Under the pieces are notes generated by a model that did not search any database, was not told where the DNA came from, and saw only the letters and a program-made list of their open reading frames with translations. A program made the translations under genes and the position numbers. This document shows positions 26,214-35,859 of a DNA stretch of 64,000 nucleotides, piece by piece. The DNA is from Lachnospiraceae bacterium. GTDB lineage: Bacteria; Bacillota; Clostridia; Lachnospirales; Lachnospiraceae. The first letter of the stretch is position 1. Every line of letters begins with the position of its first letter. Location of the stretch: contig JAAWRC010000008.1 in assembly GCA_022800815.1 (NCBI GenBank), positions 1 to 64,000 of the forward strand. Direction: 5' to 3'.

Positions 26214-26242
26214 TTTATAACATTTCCTGCGGTATTTCGCAA
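26214..26242 (-). promoter_or_regulatory. Promoter of prs
   Basis: On the minus strand TTGCGA (26242-26237), a 17-base spacer and TATAAA (26219-26214), about 50 bases before the prs start. Confidence 0.7.
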
Positions 26243-26369
26243 GTACAAAAAGAGACACAGGGGCAGATTGACTCATTAAGTGGCAAAACGCCGGGAAATG
26301 GATGTTTACCGGCTCTCTTCGTCACCGACCTGGCGGTGATGAAAGAGTGGCGGCGAAATGGAGGGAATT

Positions 26370-27203
26370 ATGAGAAGAAAACGAAAGGAAGAGAACAGGA
26401 ACGATCTGGGGAGAGGAATCATATGCGTGCTTTTGGTCCTCTTGGTTTCCGCCTGTGGAAGTCGTGCCCACAACACAACGGCGGAGGGCTCTGTCCTGGA
26501 AGATACCGCAGTTTCTGCCGAAGAGGAAGAATCCTCGGGACAGACGGAGGAGACGGCTTTTTCCAAACCGGAAAAGCCAGAAGAGCCGGCTGACCCGGAT
26601 ACACGGTATGAGTCGAAGGCCATGGAGCCGACGGTCTCTGAATTCACGGAAATATGGGAGGAGGAGAGCGACTGGTACGGGGATTACCAGTTTGTGGAGT
26701 ACATCCGGCCGAATACGTGGTATACGCCGGACTTTGATGACGGGGCCATGGAACGGAAGATCAGTTTCAGAAAAAAAACGATCATGACGCTGGAACCGGA
26801 TCTGGAGCGGACTTACATGGCGCTGGACAAGGAGACGAGGGTGGAGGACGGGGGAGGCTGGGTTGATTGGAACTATGACCATCATATCCGTGAAAGCCAT
26901 GTCAAATTGATCGCGTCGGTACTGGACGAAGAAAGGATCAGGCACATGGAAGAAAGGTGGGGAAAAGAATACGAGTGGGATGGGAGCTTGGCGGATTTTT
27001 CCTACAGGGCCATGGGAAATGAAAGATATTTTGCGGATATGGATTTCCGGGTCCACGATTATGAAGGGAGTCCTCTGTTGATCTTTTATAACGCACAGCG
27101 TACTTCGGCCTACAAAGAAGAGACCTACCTGCTGGAGGCGGAAAATGGAACGGTCTATATGCTGGACGATGTAATGGTATCAAAGTGGCAGCGGCTGAGA
27201 TGA
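26370..27203 (+). CDS. Predicted lipoprotein of unknown function
   Basis: A 277-residue exported protein. It has a basic N-region, a hydrophobic core and the lipobox LVSAC with C29 as the lipidation site. A low-complexity linker rich in Glu, Ser and Pro (about 35-75) follows. The mature part (about 90-277) is mixed alpha/beta with many aromatic and acidic residues and I recognise no family. The ATG at 26370 is preferred, with GGAGGGAATT just upstream. The gene appears monocistronic; 167 bases follow before the next gene. Confidence 0.75.
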   Translation: MRRKRKEENRNDLGRGIICVLLVLLVSACGSRAHNTTAEGSVLEDTAVSAEEEESSGQTEETAFSKPEKPEEPADPDTRYESKAMEPTVSEFTEIWEEESDWYGDYQFVEYIRPNTWYTPDFDDGAMERKISFRKKTIMTLEPDLERTYMALDKETRVEDGGGWVDWNYDHHIRESHVKLIASVLDEERIRHMEERWGKEYEWDGSLADFSYRAMGNERYFADMDFRVHDYEGSPLLIFYNAQRTSAYKEETYLLEAENGTVYMLDDVMVSKWQRLR

Positions 27204-27300
27204 CCGTCCGCAGCCCCCTAAAAACGGATACCGCCCCGGGTCCCGGACACAGCCGGGATCGTCGTCGACAGGGGCAGCCAGACATAGGAGGCTACGAATC

Positions 27301-27329
27301 TTTACAAAGAATGGAAATGCTGGTATGAT
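27301..27329 (+). promoter_or_regulatory. Promoter of the DUF512-der-plsY-gpsA operon
   Basis: TTTACA (27301-27306), a 17-base spacer and TATGAT (27324-27329), about 40 bases before the first start codon. Confidence 0.75.
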
Positions 27330-27370
27330 AGGAGACGCGCCGGGAGCTTCCGGCGGGAAACGGGGTTTTT

Positions 27371-28822
27371 ATGAAGAAAGTCATGAAAAAAGAGGGACAC
27401 GTGATCACCTGTGTGCCGGCCGGGTCTCTGGCGGAGGAGCTGGAGCTTTCTGCCGGGGACGTGCTCCTGGAGATTGACGGGCACAGGATCGAGGACATTT
27501 TTGATTACCAATATTATATGGAAGAAACCTACGTGGAGCTTCTGGTGCGGAAGGCGGACGGGGAGGAATGGCTTTTGGAGGTGGAGAAGGAGGAGGACGA
27601 GGACCTTGGCGTCACCTTTGAGAACGGCCTCATGGACGAGTACCGTTCCTGCCGGAACAAGTGCGTGTTCTGCTTCATTGACCAGATGCCGCCCGGCATG
27701 CGAAAGACCCTGTATTTTAAGGATGATGACAGCCGTCTCTCTTTTCTGCAGGGCAATTATATTACCCTGACCAATATGAGTGACCACGACATCGACCGGA
27801 TCATCGCCTACCATCTGGCACCCATCAACGTGTCGGTCCACACCATGGATCCGGCTCTCAGGTGCAGGATGCTCCACAACCGGTTTGCCGGGGAAGCCCT
27901 TGGGAAGCTGGACCGGCTTTACGGGGCAGGGGTGGAGATGAACGGACAGATCGTGCTCTGCAAGGGAATCAACGACGGAGATGAGCTGGAGCGAACCATC
28001 GGGGCCCTGGGGCGGTTCCTGCCCCACATGCGGAGCGTCTCCGTGGTACCGGTGGGACTTACCAAGTACCGGGAGGGGCTTTTCCCTCTGGAACCTTTGT
28101 CAAAGGCGGACATGGAGGATGCCATCGACCGCATCGAGCGGTGGCAGAGGCGGTTTTGGAAGGAGTCCGGCTGCCATTTTGTCCATGCCAGCGACGAGTT
28201 TTATCTGATGGCGGGGCGGCCCCTGCCGGAGGAGGAGCGGTATGACGGCTATCTCCAGCTGGAAAACGGCGTGGGGATGCTGAGACTTCTGGAGACGGAG
28301 GTCCTTGAGGCGCTCTCGGGCGAGGAATTCTCCAATAGAACGCTTTCCAATGAGATCCTTTCGGAGGAAGGGCTGGAGAAGGTTCCTCCCAGGAGAGTTT
28401 CCATTGCAACGGGGGAGCTGGCGGCGCCTTTTATCCGGGGGCTGGCAGAGAAAGTGTGTGTGCGGACTCCCGGCCTTTCGGTGTCGGTCTACGCCGTGAA
28501 GAACCGGTTTTTCGGGGAGCGGATCACCGTGTCCGGCCTGATCACGGGGCAGGACTTGATCGGGGAGCTTAAGGGGAAGGACCTGGGGGAGCGGCTGCTC
28601 CTTCCCGTCAACATGTTTAAGAGCGGGGAATCGGTCTTTTTGGACGATATTTCTTTAAAAGAAGCAGAAACTATTTTACAAACGAAGATAGATGTTGTAA
28701 AATCAAGCGGATGGGACTTTGTGGATTCCTTGAGGGGAACTGGAGAGTCCGGCGGGCCGGGGAGCGGAAAAGAAAGAGACAGCAGAAGCAGATGCCGGCC
28801 CTATGAAGGAGTGAATGGATGA
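27371..28822 (+). CDS. PDZ/radical-SAM DUF512 protein
   Basis: A 483-residue protein. It has an N-terminal PDZ-like domain ([23 protein letters not shown], about 10-75), a radical-SAM-like cysteine motif C94-RNK-C98-VF-C101 followed by [10 protein letters not shown], and a DUF512 C-terminal half (about 270-460). The family lies next to der/EngA in many clostridia and its reaction is unknown. The last 20 residues are Ser/Arg-rich and the stop overlaps the der start (ATGA), so the two are translationally coupled. Confidence 0.88.
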   Translation: MKKVMKKEGHVITCVPAGSLAEELELSAGDVLLEIDGHRIEDIFDYQYYMEETYVELLVRKADGEEWLLEVEKEEDEDLGVTFENGLMDEYRSCRNKCVFCFIDQMPPGMRKTLYFKDDDSRLSFLQGNYITLTNMSDHDIDRIIAYHLAPINVSVHTMDPALRCRMLHNRFAGEALGKLDRLYGAGVEMNGQIVLCKGINDGDELERTIGALGRFLPHMRSVSVVPVGLTKYREGLFPLEPLSKADMEDAIDRIERWQRRFWKESGCHFVHASDEFYLMAGRPLPEEERYDGYLQLENGVGMLRLLETEVLEALSGEEFSNRTLSNEILSEEGLEKVPPRRVSIATGELAAPFIRGLAEKVCVRTPGLSVSVYAVKNRFFGERITVSGLITGQDLIGELKGKDLGERLLLPVNMFKSGESVFLDDISLKEAETILQTKIDVVKSSGWDFVDSLRGTGESGGPGSGKERDSRSRCRPYEGVNG

Positions 28823-30144
28823 GTAAACCGATCGTGGCCATTGTGGGCCGCCCAAATGTAGGAAAATCGACGCTTTTCAATGCGCTGGCGGGGGGGAAGA
28901 TCTCCATTGTGAAGGATACGCCGGGCGTGACCAGGGACCGGATCTATGCGGACTGTACCTGGCTGAATTACAATTTTACCCTGATCGATACGGGCGGGAT
29001 CGAGCCGGACACCAAAGACATTATCCTGTCCCAGATGCGGGAGCAGGCCCAGATCGCCATCGACACGGCGGACGTGATCGTGTTCATCACGGACGTGAGG
29101 CAGGGACTCCAGGATGCGGATGCCAAGGTGGCGGACATGCTCAGGCGTTCGGCCAAGCCGGTGGTGCTCGCCGTCAACAAGGTGGACAGTTTTGAAAAGT
29201 TTCAGGCGGACGTCTATGAGTTTTATAACCTGGGGATCGGGGATCCGGTCCCGGTCTCGGCCGCCGGAAGGCTGGGGATCGGGGAGCTTCTGGACGAGGT
29301 GGTCCGCCATTTTCCCGCAGGGACGGGGGCGGAGGAGGAAGACGAGAGGCCCAGGGTCGCCATCGTGGGCAAGCCCAACGTGGGGAAGTCCTCCATCGTC
29401 AACAGGCTCCTGGGGGAGAACCGGGTGATCGTGTCGGACATCGCCGGGACCACCAGGGACGCTATTGACACGGTGATCAAACGGAACGGAAGGGAGTACG
29501 TATTCATCGACACGGCGGGGCTCAGGAGAAAGAGCAAGGTCAAGGAGGAGCTGGAGCGTTACAGCATCATCCGCACGGTGACGGCCGTGGAGCGGGCCGA
29601 CGTGGTGGTGCTGGTCATCGATGCCACGGAAGGGGTCACGGAGCAGGACGCCAAGATCGCCGGCATCGCCCACGAGCGGGGAAAGGGCATGATCATCGCC
29701 GTCAACAAGTGGGACGCCGTCGAGAAGGACAATTCCACGGTCAATAAGTTTTCGGCGAAGATCCGGGAGATCCTGTCCTTTATGCCCTATGCGGACATTC
29801 TCTATATTTCCGCCCTCTCGGGACAGCGGCTTCCCAAGCTCTTTGACCATATCGACGTGGTCATTGAGAACCAGAACCTGCGGATCGCCACGGGGGTGTT
29901 AAATGAGATCCTGATGGAGGCCGTGGCCCTGCAGCAGCCGCCCTCGGACCGGGGCCGCCGCCTAAAGATCTTTTACATGACCCAGGTGGCGGTGAAGCCG
30001 CCCACCTTTGTCCTCTTTGTCAACGACAAGGAGCTGATGCATTTTTCTTACACCAGGTATCTGGAAAACAGGATCCGTGACGCTTTCGGCTTCGGCGGCA
30101 CGTCTCTCCGGTTCATCACCAGGGAGAGGAAGGAGAAAGAGTAA
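28819..30144 (+). CDS. der: Ribosome biogenesis GTPase Der (EngA)
   Basis: A double-domain GTPase needed for 50S subunit assembly; 441 residues. The first P-loop is GRPNVGKST (about 10-18) with switch DTPGVTRD and NKVD. The second is GKPNVGKSS (about 183-191) with [11 protein letters not shown] and NKWD. The C-terminal KH-like domain ends the protein ([20 protein letters not shown]). It overlaps the DUF512 gene by 4 bp and is followed by plsY after 4 bases. Confidence 0.97.
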   Translation: MSKPIVAIVGRPNVGKSTLFNALAGGKISIVKDTPGVTRDRIYADCTWLNYNFTLIDTGGIEPDTKDIILSQMREQAQIAIDTADVIVFITDVRQGLQDADAKVADMLRRSAKPVVLAVNKVDSFEKFQADVYEFYNLGIGDPVPVSAAGRLGIGELLDEVVRHFPAGTGAEEEDERPRVAIVGKPNVGKSSIVNRLLGENRVIVSDIAGTTRDAIDTVIKRNGREYVFIDTAGLRRKSKVKEELERYSIIRTVTAVERADVVVLVIDATEGVTEQDAKIAGIAHERGKGMIIAVNKWDAVEKDNSTVNKFSAKIREILSFMPYADILYISALSGQRLPKLFDHIDVVIENQNLRIATGVLNEILMEAVALQQPPSDRGRRLKIFYMTQVAVKPPTFVLFVNDKELMHFSYTRYLENRIRDAFGFGGTSLRFITRERKEKE

Positions 30145-30148
30145 TATC

Positions 30149-30784
30149 ATGGAACGAATCATCTGTCTTGCGGCCGGCTATGCCTTTGGGCTCATTCAGA
30201 CCGGTTATCTGTACGGAAAGGTCATTCACAAGGACATCAGGCAGTACGGGAGCGGCAACTCGGGAACCACCAACGCCCTCAGGGTGCTGGGAAAGAAGGC
30301 CGGGGCCATCGTGTTTTTGGGGGATTTCCTGAAAGCGGTGATCCTCTGCCTCCTGGTCCGTTATCTCTACGGCAGGACCATGCCGGAGATGGCGCCGCTC
30401 CTGGTGCTCTACGGGGGCTTCGGCGTGGTTCTGGGGCACAATTACCCTTTTTACCTGAAGTTTAAGGGCGGCAAGGGCATTGCGGCCACCTCCGGCGTGA
30501 TCATCACCATGGACTGGCGGATTACCCTGGTCTGCCTGGCGGCCTTCATCATCAGCGTGGCGGCCACCAGGATCGTCTCCATCGGCTCCCTTCTGGTGGT
30601 GACCATTTTCCTGGGAATGTGGCTGGGCTTAGGTCTTGCGGGCCTTCTGCCCCTTTCCGGGGATTATCTGACGGAATCCTACGTGGTGATATTCGTGTTT
30701 GCGGCCCTGGCCTACTGGAAGCACAGGGCCAACATAGGGAGGCTTATAAACGGCACGGAGAATAAATTCGGTTCAAAGAAATAA
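30149..30784 (+). CDS. plsY: Glycerol-3-phosphate acyltransferase PlsY
   Basis: A membrane acyltransferase using acyl-phosphate to acylate glycerol-3-phosphate, the first step of phospholipid synthesis; 211 residues, about five to six helices. The three family motifs are visible: GSGNSGTTNALRVLGKKAG, HNYPFYLKFKGGKGIA, and the C-terminal YWKHRANIGRLINGTENKFG. It sits immediately upstream of gpsA, which makes its substrate. Confidence 0.95.
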   Translation: MERIICLAAGYAFGLIQTGYLYGKVIHKDIRQYGSGNSGTTNALRVLGKKAGAIVFLGDFLKAVILCLLVRYLYGRTMPEMAPLLVLYGGFGVVLGHNYPFYLKFKGGKGIAATSGVIITMDWRITLVCLAAFIISVAATRIVSIGSLLVVTIFLGMWLGLGLAGLLPLSGDYLTESYVVIFVFAALAYWKHRANIGRLINGTENKFGSKK

Positions 30785-30794
30785 GGAGGATATC

Positions 30795-31805
30795 ATGGCA
30801 AATATCAGTATTATCGGTTCCGGGACCTGGGGCATGGCCCTCTCTCTGCTGCTTTACAAAAAAGGACATACCGTGAAGGTCTGGTCCGCCATTCACGACG
30901 AGGTGGAGATGCTCCGGAAGGAGCGGGAGCATAAGAACCTGCCGGGGGTTCCCATTCCGGCGGACATGGAGATCACCGGGGATCTGGAGGTCTGCGTAAA
31001 AGGTGCGGAGCTCATGGTCCTCTCGGTGCCCTCGGTGTTTACCAGACAGACGGCGAGGCGGATGAAGCCCTTCGTGGCAGAGGGGCAGATCATCGTCAAC
31101 GTGGCCAAGGGCATCGAGGAGGAAACCCTGATGACCCTCTCGGAGCAGATCGAGGAGGAGATCCCCCAGGCCAACGTGGCGGTGCTCTCCGGTCCCAGCC
31201 ATGCGGAGGAGGTGGGCCGGGGAATCCCGACCACCTGCGTCGTGGGAGCGAGGGACAGAAAAACTGCGGAATATATCCAGAATATTTTTATGTGCAGCGT
31301 GTTCCGGGTCTACACAAGCCCCGACATCATGGGCATCGAGCTGGGCGGCTCCCTAAAGAACGTGATCGCCCTGGCGGCCGGCGTGGCCGACGGGCTGGGC
31401 TACGGGGACAACACCAAGGCGGCCCTCATCACCAGGGGCATGGCGGAGATCACCAGGCTGGCCCTCAAGATGGGCGCCCGCATGGAGACCATGTACGGCC
31501 TTAGCGGTGTCGGGGATCTGATCGTGACCTGCGCCAGCATGCACAGCCGCAACCGCCGGGCCGGGATCCTCATGGGCCAGGGAAAGACCATGGAGGAAGC
31601 CATGAAGGAGGTCCGGATGGTGGTGGAGGGCGTGTACTCCGCCAAGGCTGCCGCCGCCCTGGCCGACAAGTACGGGGTGGAGATGCCCATCACCAAGGAG
31701 ATCAACAAGGTGCTCTTCGAGGGGATGAAGGCATCCGAGGCCGTGGAGAACCTGATGCTCCGGGACAAGGGGATCGAGCACCCGAACATTCCCTGGGAAG
31801 AGTAG
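30795..31805 (+). CDS. gpsA: Glycerol-3-phosphate dehydrogenase [NAD(P)+]
   Basis: Reduces dihydroxyacetone phosphate to glycerol-3-phosphate for phospholipids; 336 residues. The Rossmann motif IIGSGTWGMALSLLL is at the start. The active-site segment is IELGGSLKNVIALAAGVADGLGYGDNTKAAL, and LSGVGDLIVTCAS...SRNRRAG follows. AGGAGGATATC precedes the ATG. It is the last gene of the DUF512-der-plsY-gpsA operon. Confidence 0.97.
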   Translation: MANISIIGSGTWGMALSLLLYKKGHTVKVWSAIHDEVEMLRKEREHKNLPGVPIPADMEITGDLEVCVKGAELMVLSVPSVFTRQTARRMKPFVAEGQIIVNVAKGIEEETLMTLSEQIEEEIPQANVAVLSGPSHAEEVGRGIPTTCVVGARDRKTAEYIQNIFMCSVFRVYTSPDIMGIELGGSLKNVIALAAGVADGLGYGDNTKAALITRGMAEITRLALKMGARMETMYGLSGVGDLIVTCASMHSRNRRAGILMGQGKTMEEAMKEVRMVVEGVYSAKAAAALADKYGVEMPITKEINKVLFEGMKASEAVENLMLRDKGIEHPNIPWEE

Positions 31806-31817
31806 GAAAAAAATGGG

Positions 31818-31855
31818 AAGGAAGTGCCATGGGGGATCATGGTGCTTCCTTTTTT
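31818..31855 (+). terminator. Terminator after gpsA
   Basis: AAGGAAGTGCCATG (31818-31831) pairs with CATGGTGCTTCCTT (31838-31851) with one wobble, followed by a T-run. It ends the housekeeping operon and marks the left edge of the accessory cassette. The next 170 bases up to the small gene have lower GC content and only the promoter described below. Confidence 0.85.
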
Positions 31856-31973
31856 GCAGGGGCATGACGAAAACGATGCTTCGGAGACTGAACGGCATGA
31901 TAGAAATGCGAGGGATCGGTTACAATTTTGGGGATGTTTATGAAAAAGATTTAGGTGAAATGTGGTGGGGATA

Positions 31974-31982
31974 TGGTATAAT
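31974..31982 (+). promoter_or_regulatory. Extended -10 promoter of the radical-SAM/GHKL cassette
   Basis: TGG-TATAAT (31974-31982) is a TGn-extended perfect -10 box. No good -35 is visible at 16-18 bases, which is usual for extended -10 promoters. The first good start codon lies about 44 bases downstream. Confidence 0.55.
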
Positions 31983-32025
31983 TAGAGTGTCTGCCAGATG
32001 GCGGGCATCCAAAAAGGTCGATTAC

Positions 32026-32166
32026 ATGGTTAACATGGCGGGAGATGTCCATGGGGAGTTTTCGCAAGGGCCTTTGCTGTCTGAAGCGACATCCAATGCG
32101 TCGATTCAGTTTGAACTTAAAAAAAGTAAAAAGGCGATTGATGATATTCTAAAGAAGATGTCTTAA
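32026..32166 (+). CDS. Small basic protein, first gene of the radical-SAM/GHKL cassette
   Basis: A 46-residue protein with an N-terminal segment MVNMAGDVHGEFSQGPLLSE and a Lys-rich amphipathic C-terminus (FELKKSKKAIDDILKKMS). I do not recognise it. The ATG at 32026 has AAAAGGTCG upstream and lies downstream of the cassette promoter; the open frame extends further 5' but crosses the gpsA terminator. A GTG at 31987 is an alternative start giving 59 residues. It ends 19 bases before the radical-SAM gene. It could be an adaptor, an antitoxin-like regulator, or a substrate of the radical-SAM enzyme. Confidence 0.55.
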   Translation: MVNMAGDVHGEFSQGPLLSEATSNASIQFELKKSKKAIDDILKKMS

Positions 32167-32185
32167 TCCTTGAGAGGAAATCATT

Positions 32186-34228
32186 ATGAGCAACATATTG
32201 TTAATTGAGCCGGATTATAAAAACAAATATCCACCACTTGGCCTTATGAAGATATCTTATTTTCACAAGTACGTTTTGCACGACTATGTCCGCTTCACGA
32301 AGGGGAGGCTGCCGAATGCTTTAAATGACACGAAATGGGATCGCATTTACGTGACCTCTCTTTTTACATTTGAATGGGCAAAAACAATAGAAGCCGTTAA
32401 CTATGCGAAAACGTTGGCCGATGACGTTTCCAAAATAACGGTCGGTGGGATTGCCGCAACCCTTTTGCCGGATCAAATATATGAGGAAACTGGCATCCAC
32501 CCTGTTTGCGGTTTGTTAAACGAGCCTGGAAAATTGGGATTGCCCGGAGATGAATGTATAGACCAGATCATTCCCGATTACGATATCCTGAATGATATTG
32601 ATTATAAATATCCATTCCATGATGCCTATTTTCTCAGTGCGACGAAAGGGTGTGGTATGAAATGCGGTTTCTGTGCGGTTCAAACGCTGGAGCCCACGTA
32701 CATCCCTTATATGGATATTAAAGAAAAAATTGCCGCCATAGATGAAAAGTTCGGTCCCAAAAAAGATTTGCTTTTGATGGACAATAATGTTTTGAGATCC
32801 AATCAGTTTGACCGAATCATCGACGACGTCATCGAAGCGGGATTCGCCAAAGGTGCGACTTACATGAACCCCAAGACAAAAAAAACGGTACGTCGTTATG
32901 TTGATTTCAACCAGGGTCTTGATGGAAATCTTTTAACGGAGCCGAAAGCCAAACGCCTGGGCGAAATTGCCTTGCGTCCCGCCCGTGTTGCTTTCGACCA
33001 TATAGAAGATAAAGAGACATATGAAAAGGCCCTTCGCCTTTGCGCTAAAAACGGGATTACGGAGCTTTCCAACTATGTGCTGTACAATAGTGAGGATTTT
33101 GGAGGAAAAGGGAAGAAGTATCGGGCAGATACACCCGAAGATTTGTACGATCGAATGAGAATCACTCTTGACCTGAAAGATGAAATCAATCGTACTTTGC
33201 CAGAAGAACGGCATGTTGCAGCATTCTCGTTTCCGATGCGATACATACCTCTCAACGCTCATGAGCGCGGATATGTAGGGTCTATGTGGAATGCCAAGTT
33301 TTTAAGGGCCGTTCAATGCATGCTGATTCCCACACAGGGAAAAGGGGTTGGAAATAAAGATTTTTTTGAAGCCGACTTTGGAAAGAGTTCAAAGGAATTC
33401 GTTCGTTTTTTATGTATGCCGGATAAACTGATTGCGGCTCGCGGGCACTTTAAAGAAGGCGGCCGAGGCAGAACGAAGGAGACCCCTGAAGAATTAAGAA
33501 ACAGAAAGGCCGTCTGGAACAAAAACCAAAGGAAAATCAAAGAATGGAATCGCCTTTATGACCAATTGGATGACGTCCCATCCTTTATTGCGCTTATTGG
33601 CGACAACGAGTTTCTTCCCGAAAAAGTTTTTGGAATTTCTTCTGACACGCAAAAAAAGCTCTATTTATCCTATTTAACAATGCCTCGTTTGGTTGCACTG
33701 TTGGGGATGGTCAATCACAACTCTCCAACCCACTCCATGCTGTACCATTATATAAAGGAAGAGTATAAGGAGCTTTATTTTGATATTTTGGAATTTGTAA
33801 CTGGTAATGAATCTCAACCTTTATACGTATTCAAAAGCTTTGCAGAGTTTTTCGGCAAAGCGGGCGTCGCAGACCTCCTTGGATTTTTATCAAAAGAAGA
33901 TTATTCGGCAGACCGTCTTTTGAAAAAATGGAATGAAGTGAGTAAAAGGAATGACATTGACTATGTGGATTTCGAGTTGATCCGTGTCTATCGACGCTTT
34001 GTCGATGTAAAAGCGTTATCCGACGAAGATCATCAATTTGCGCGATATGCCATTGAAACTACAAATATGTCGGAGCTTGCCCGTATATTGAACAAGCAAT
34101 TTTTTAAGTTTGAAACGCAAATACTTGCTGCAGCGAACCGTGAGCTCGGACAGATGATTATTAAAGATGCGACCAGGGCTGTCACGAACAACATTCAGAT
34201 GAAATTGTCGCAGATTTTGAGGGATTAA
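32186..34228 (+). CDS. Large radical-SAM protein (B12-binding-like N-terminus) with unknown C-terminal domain
   Basis: A 680-residue protein. The N-terminal 150 residues resemble the Rossmann-like domain of B12-binding radical-SAM enzymes (NILLIEPDYKNKYPPLGLMK, then ITVGGIAATLLPDQIYEETG), but the DxHxxG cobalamin motif is not seen. The [4Fe-4S] motif is C156-GMK-C160-GF-C163. A radical-SAM barrel follows to about residue 340. The remaining 340 residues, largely helical, match nothing I know. GAGAGGAAATC precedes the ATG. The stop is one base before the GHKL ATPase start, implying joint function. Codons are AT-richer than in flanking housekeeping genes, a sign of horizontal acquisition. The substrate is unknown. 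Confidence 0.8.
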   Translation: MSNILLIEPDYKNKYPPLGLMKISYFHKYVLHDYVRFTKGRLPNALNDTKWDRIYVTSLFTFEWAKTIEAVNYAKTLADDVSKITVGGIAATLLPDQIYEETGIHPVCGLLNEPGKLGLPGDECIDQIIPDYDILNDIDYKYPFHDAYFLSATKGCGMKCGFCAVQTLEPTYIPYMDIKEKIAAIDEKFGPKKDLLLMDNNVLRSNQFDRIIDDVIEAGFAKGATYMNPKTKKTVRRYVDFNQGLDGNLLTEPKAKRLGEIALRPARVAFDHIEDKETYEKALRLCAKNGITELSNYVLYNSEDFGGKGKKYRADTPEDLYDRMRITLDLKDEINRTLPEERHVAAFSFPMRYIPLNAHERGYVGSMWNAKFLRAVQCMLIPTQGKGVGNKDFFEADFGKSSKEFVRFLCMPDKLIAARGHFKEGGRGRTKETPEELRNRKAVWNKNQRKIKEWNRLYDQLDDVPSFIALIGDNEFLPEKVFGISSDTQKKLYLSYLTMPRLVALLGMVNHNSPTHSMLYHYIKEEYKELYFDILEFVTGNESQPLYVFKSFAEFFGKAGVADLLGFLSKEDYSADRLLKKWNEVSKRNDIDYVDFELIRVYRRFVDVKALSDEDHQFARYAIETTNMSELARILNKQFFKFETQILAAANRELGQMIIKDATRAVTNNIQMKLSQILRD

Positions 34229-34229
34229 C

Positions 34230-35768
34230 ATGCAGGAGATCATTATAGGAAAACATACTCTTGAGTCCCTTACCACGGGCATGTATGCCGACCCGTTTGT
34301 AATCTATCGCGAATATATTCAAAACGCCGCCGATTCTATTGATGCGGCTTTTGAATCGGGTGTTTTATGCAGAGGCGAGGAGTGCGTCGATGTCATAATA
34401 CATTCTGCGGAAAAGAGAATCATAATCAAAGACAATGGGCTTGGCGTGTATTCCGACGAGGCCGTTTCGCATTTGCTCAGCATCGGCAATTCAAAGAAAA
34501 AATCAACTGCGACAAGGGGCTTTCGCGGAATTGGCAGATTATCTGGATTGAGTTATTGCTCAACACTGACTTTTGAGACGAGTGCCAGGGGCGACACCGC
34601 AGGTACCCGCATAACGATAGATGCTAACAAGCTTTCTGAAATACTTGCCAATGTCCAAAACGATACGGAAACGATTCTCGACGTATTAAGCGAAGTATAT
34701 TCCATAGAGACTTATCCGGAAAGGGAAAATGTACATTATTTTTCTGTCACAATGGACGGTGTTGACGAATCTGTCAAGTTAACGGATTATGATGAAGTAA
34801 TTGCGTATCTGTCGCAAAATGTACCCGTACCGTATCACCCTGAGAAATTCACCTGGGGCCGTGAAATCACGAACAGGCTGGCGCAAAAAGGATGCGTTAT
34901 TGAATCCTACAAAGTCTTTGTCACCTGTCAAAATAAACGTGAGCCTGTATACAAACCCTATGGCGATTCATTTTTGATGGACAAAGGAAAAAAAACAACG
35001 GATAGAATCTCGGATGTCCAAATTATCAGTTTTGTGAATTCGGATAAGGAATTGCTGGCTGCGGGCTGGGTTGCCAAAACAAGTTTTCTGGGCAGCATTT
35101 ATGACCGCACAATTAAGGGAATCAGGGTGCGCAAGGGAAACATTTTAATTGGCGATGGCCAGACGCTGAACGTTGCATTCAAAGATGCCAGATTTAACGG
35201 TTGGTCAATCGGCGAAATTTTTGCCATGCACCCCAAACTCGTGCCGAATGCCCGCCGGGACAATTTTGAGAAAAATCCCACCTACTTTACCTTTATTGAA
35301 AAGTTAACGACTCTTGCAGGCGGCGTGACGAGAGAGATTAGAAATGTTTCTCTCAAAAGAAATGCAGAATTGTCAGCTGCCCTGGAGGCGACCGCAAGAG
35401 TTAGCGAAGCGGCTGCGGCCGTGATGAGTGAAGGGGTATCCCTTTCTCAAAAGAGTGCGTTAAAAAACAAACTGACGAAGGCACAAAACGCCGTCGGACA
35501 AGTTCCGGTTAATGGTGAGAGCGATGCATATTATCAGGGGATTGCATTTGAAGGTTTGGACATATTAATTGGGCAGGTCAAAGGCGCAACGTCATACAAG
35601 GCACTTAATTTACTTGACAATATAAGTCTGCATGAGAAGCGATGGCTTGAGCAGATCTTCAATATCATTATTCGCATTGAACCAGGAAATTCCGAGAAAA
35701 TCATAACTGCGGTGTTAGATGAACTATATGGCGAATCAAAGAAAAAGGGGATGGAAACGGAACCATAG
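34230..35768 (+). CDS. Hsp90-like GHKL ATPase of the radical-SAM cassette
   Basis: A 512-residue protein with an N-terminal GHKL (Hsp90/MutL/MORC-type) ATP-binding domain. The N-box is YREYIQNAADSID (E28, N32, D35), the G1 box KDNGLGV (D68, G70, G72), and the G2 region RGFRGIGRLS. There is no His-kinase dimerisation domain or transmembrane segment, so it is not a sensor kinase. The middle has a transducer-like fold (VRKGNILIGDGQTLNVAF, PNARRDNFEKNP), and the C-terminal 150 residues are helical. Such ATPases often act as ATP-gated clamps or chaperones and recur in phage-defence loci. It is the last gene before a strong terminator. Confidence 0.82.
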   Translation: MQEIIIGKHTLESLTTGMYADPFVIYREYIQNAADSIDAAFESGVLCRGEECVDVIIHSAEKRIIIKDNGLGVYSDEAVSHLLSIGNSKKKSTATRGFRGIGRLSGLSYCSTLTFETSARGDTAGTRITIDANKLSEILANVQNDTETILDVLSEVYSIETYPERENVHYFSVTMDGVDESVKLTDYDEVIAYLSQNVPVPYHPEKFTWGREITNRLAQKGCVIESYKVFVTCQNKREPVYKPYGDSFLMDKGKKTTDRISDVQIISFVNSDKELLAAGWVAKTSFLGSIYDRTIKGIRVRKGNILIGDGQTLNVAFKDARFNGWSIGEIFAMHPKLVPNARRDNFEKNPTYFTFIEKLTTLAGGVTREIRNVSLKRNAELSAALEATARVSEAAAAVMSEGVSLSQKSALKNKLTKAQNAVGQVPVNGESDAYYQGIAFEGLDILIGQVKGATSYKALNLLDNISLHEKRWLEQIFNIIIRIEPGNSEKIITAVLDELYGESKKKGMETEP

Positions 35769-35770
35769 AA

Positions 35771-35832
35771 GGATGCCGGTACTAAAATAGTTTGCTCTCA
35801 TGCATTCTGAATTTTTAGTACCGGCGTCTTTT
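35771..35832 (+). terminator. Terminator of the radical-SAM/GHKL cassette
   Basis: A 16-bp stem pairs 35771-35786 with 35812-35827, with one wobble and a 25-base loop, followed by TTTTT. It closes the cassette just before the convergent MATE gene. Confidence 0.85.
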
Positions 35833-35859
35833 TCCATGTACGGCAGGGAATGGTTTCCC

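Noticed and set aside
31813-32025. Longer start for the small protein of the radical-SAM cassette
   Set aside because: The extended frame crosses the gpsA terminator and the cassette promoter, so an ATG downstream of the promoter is more likely.
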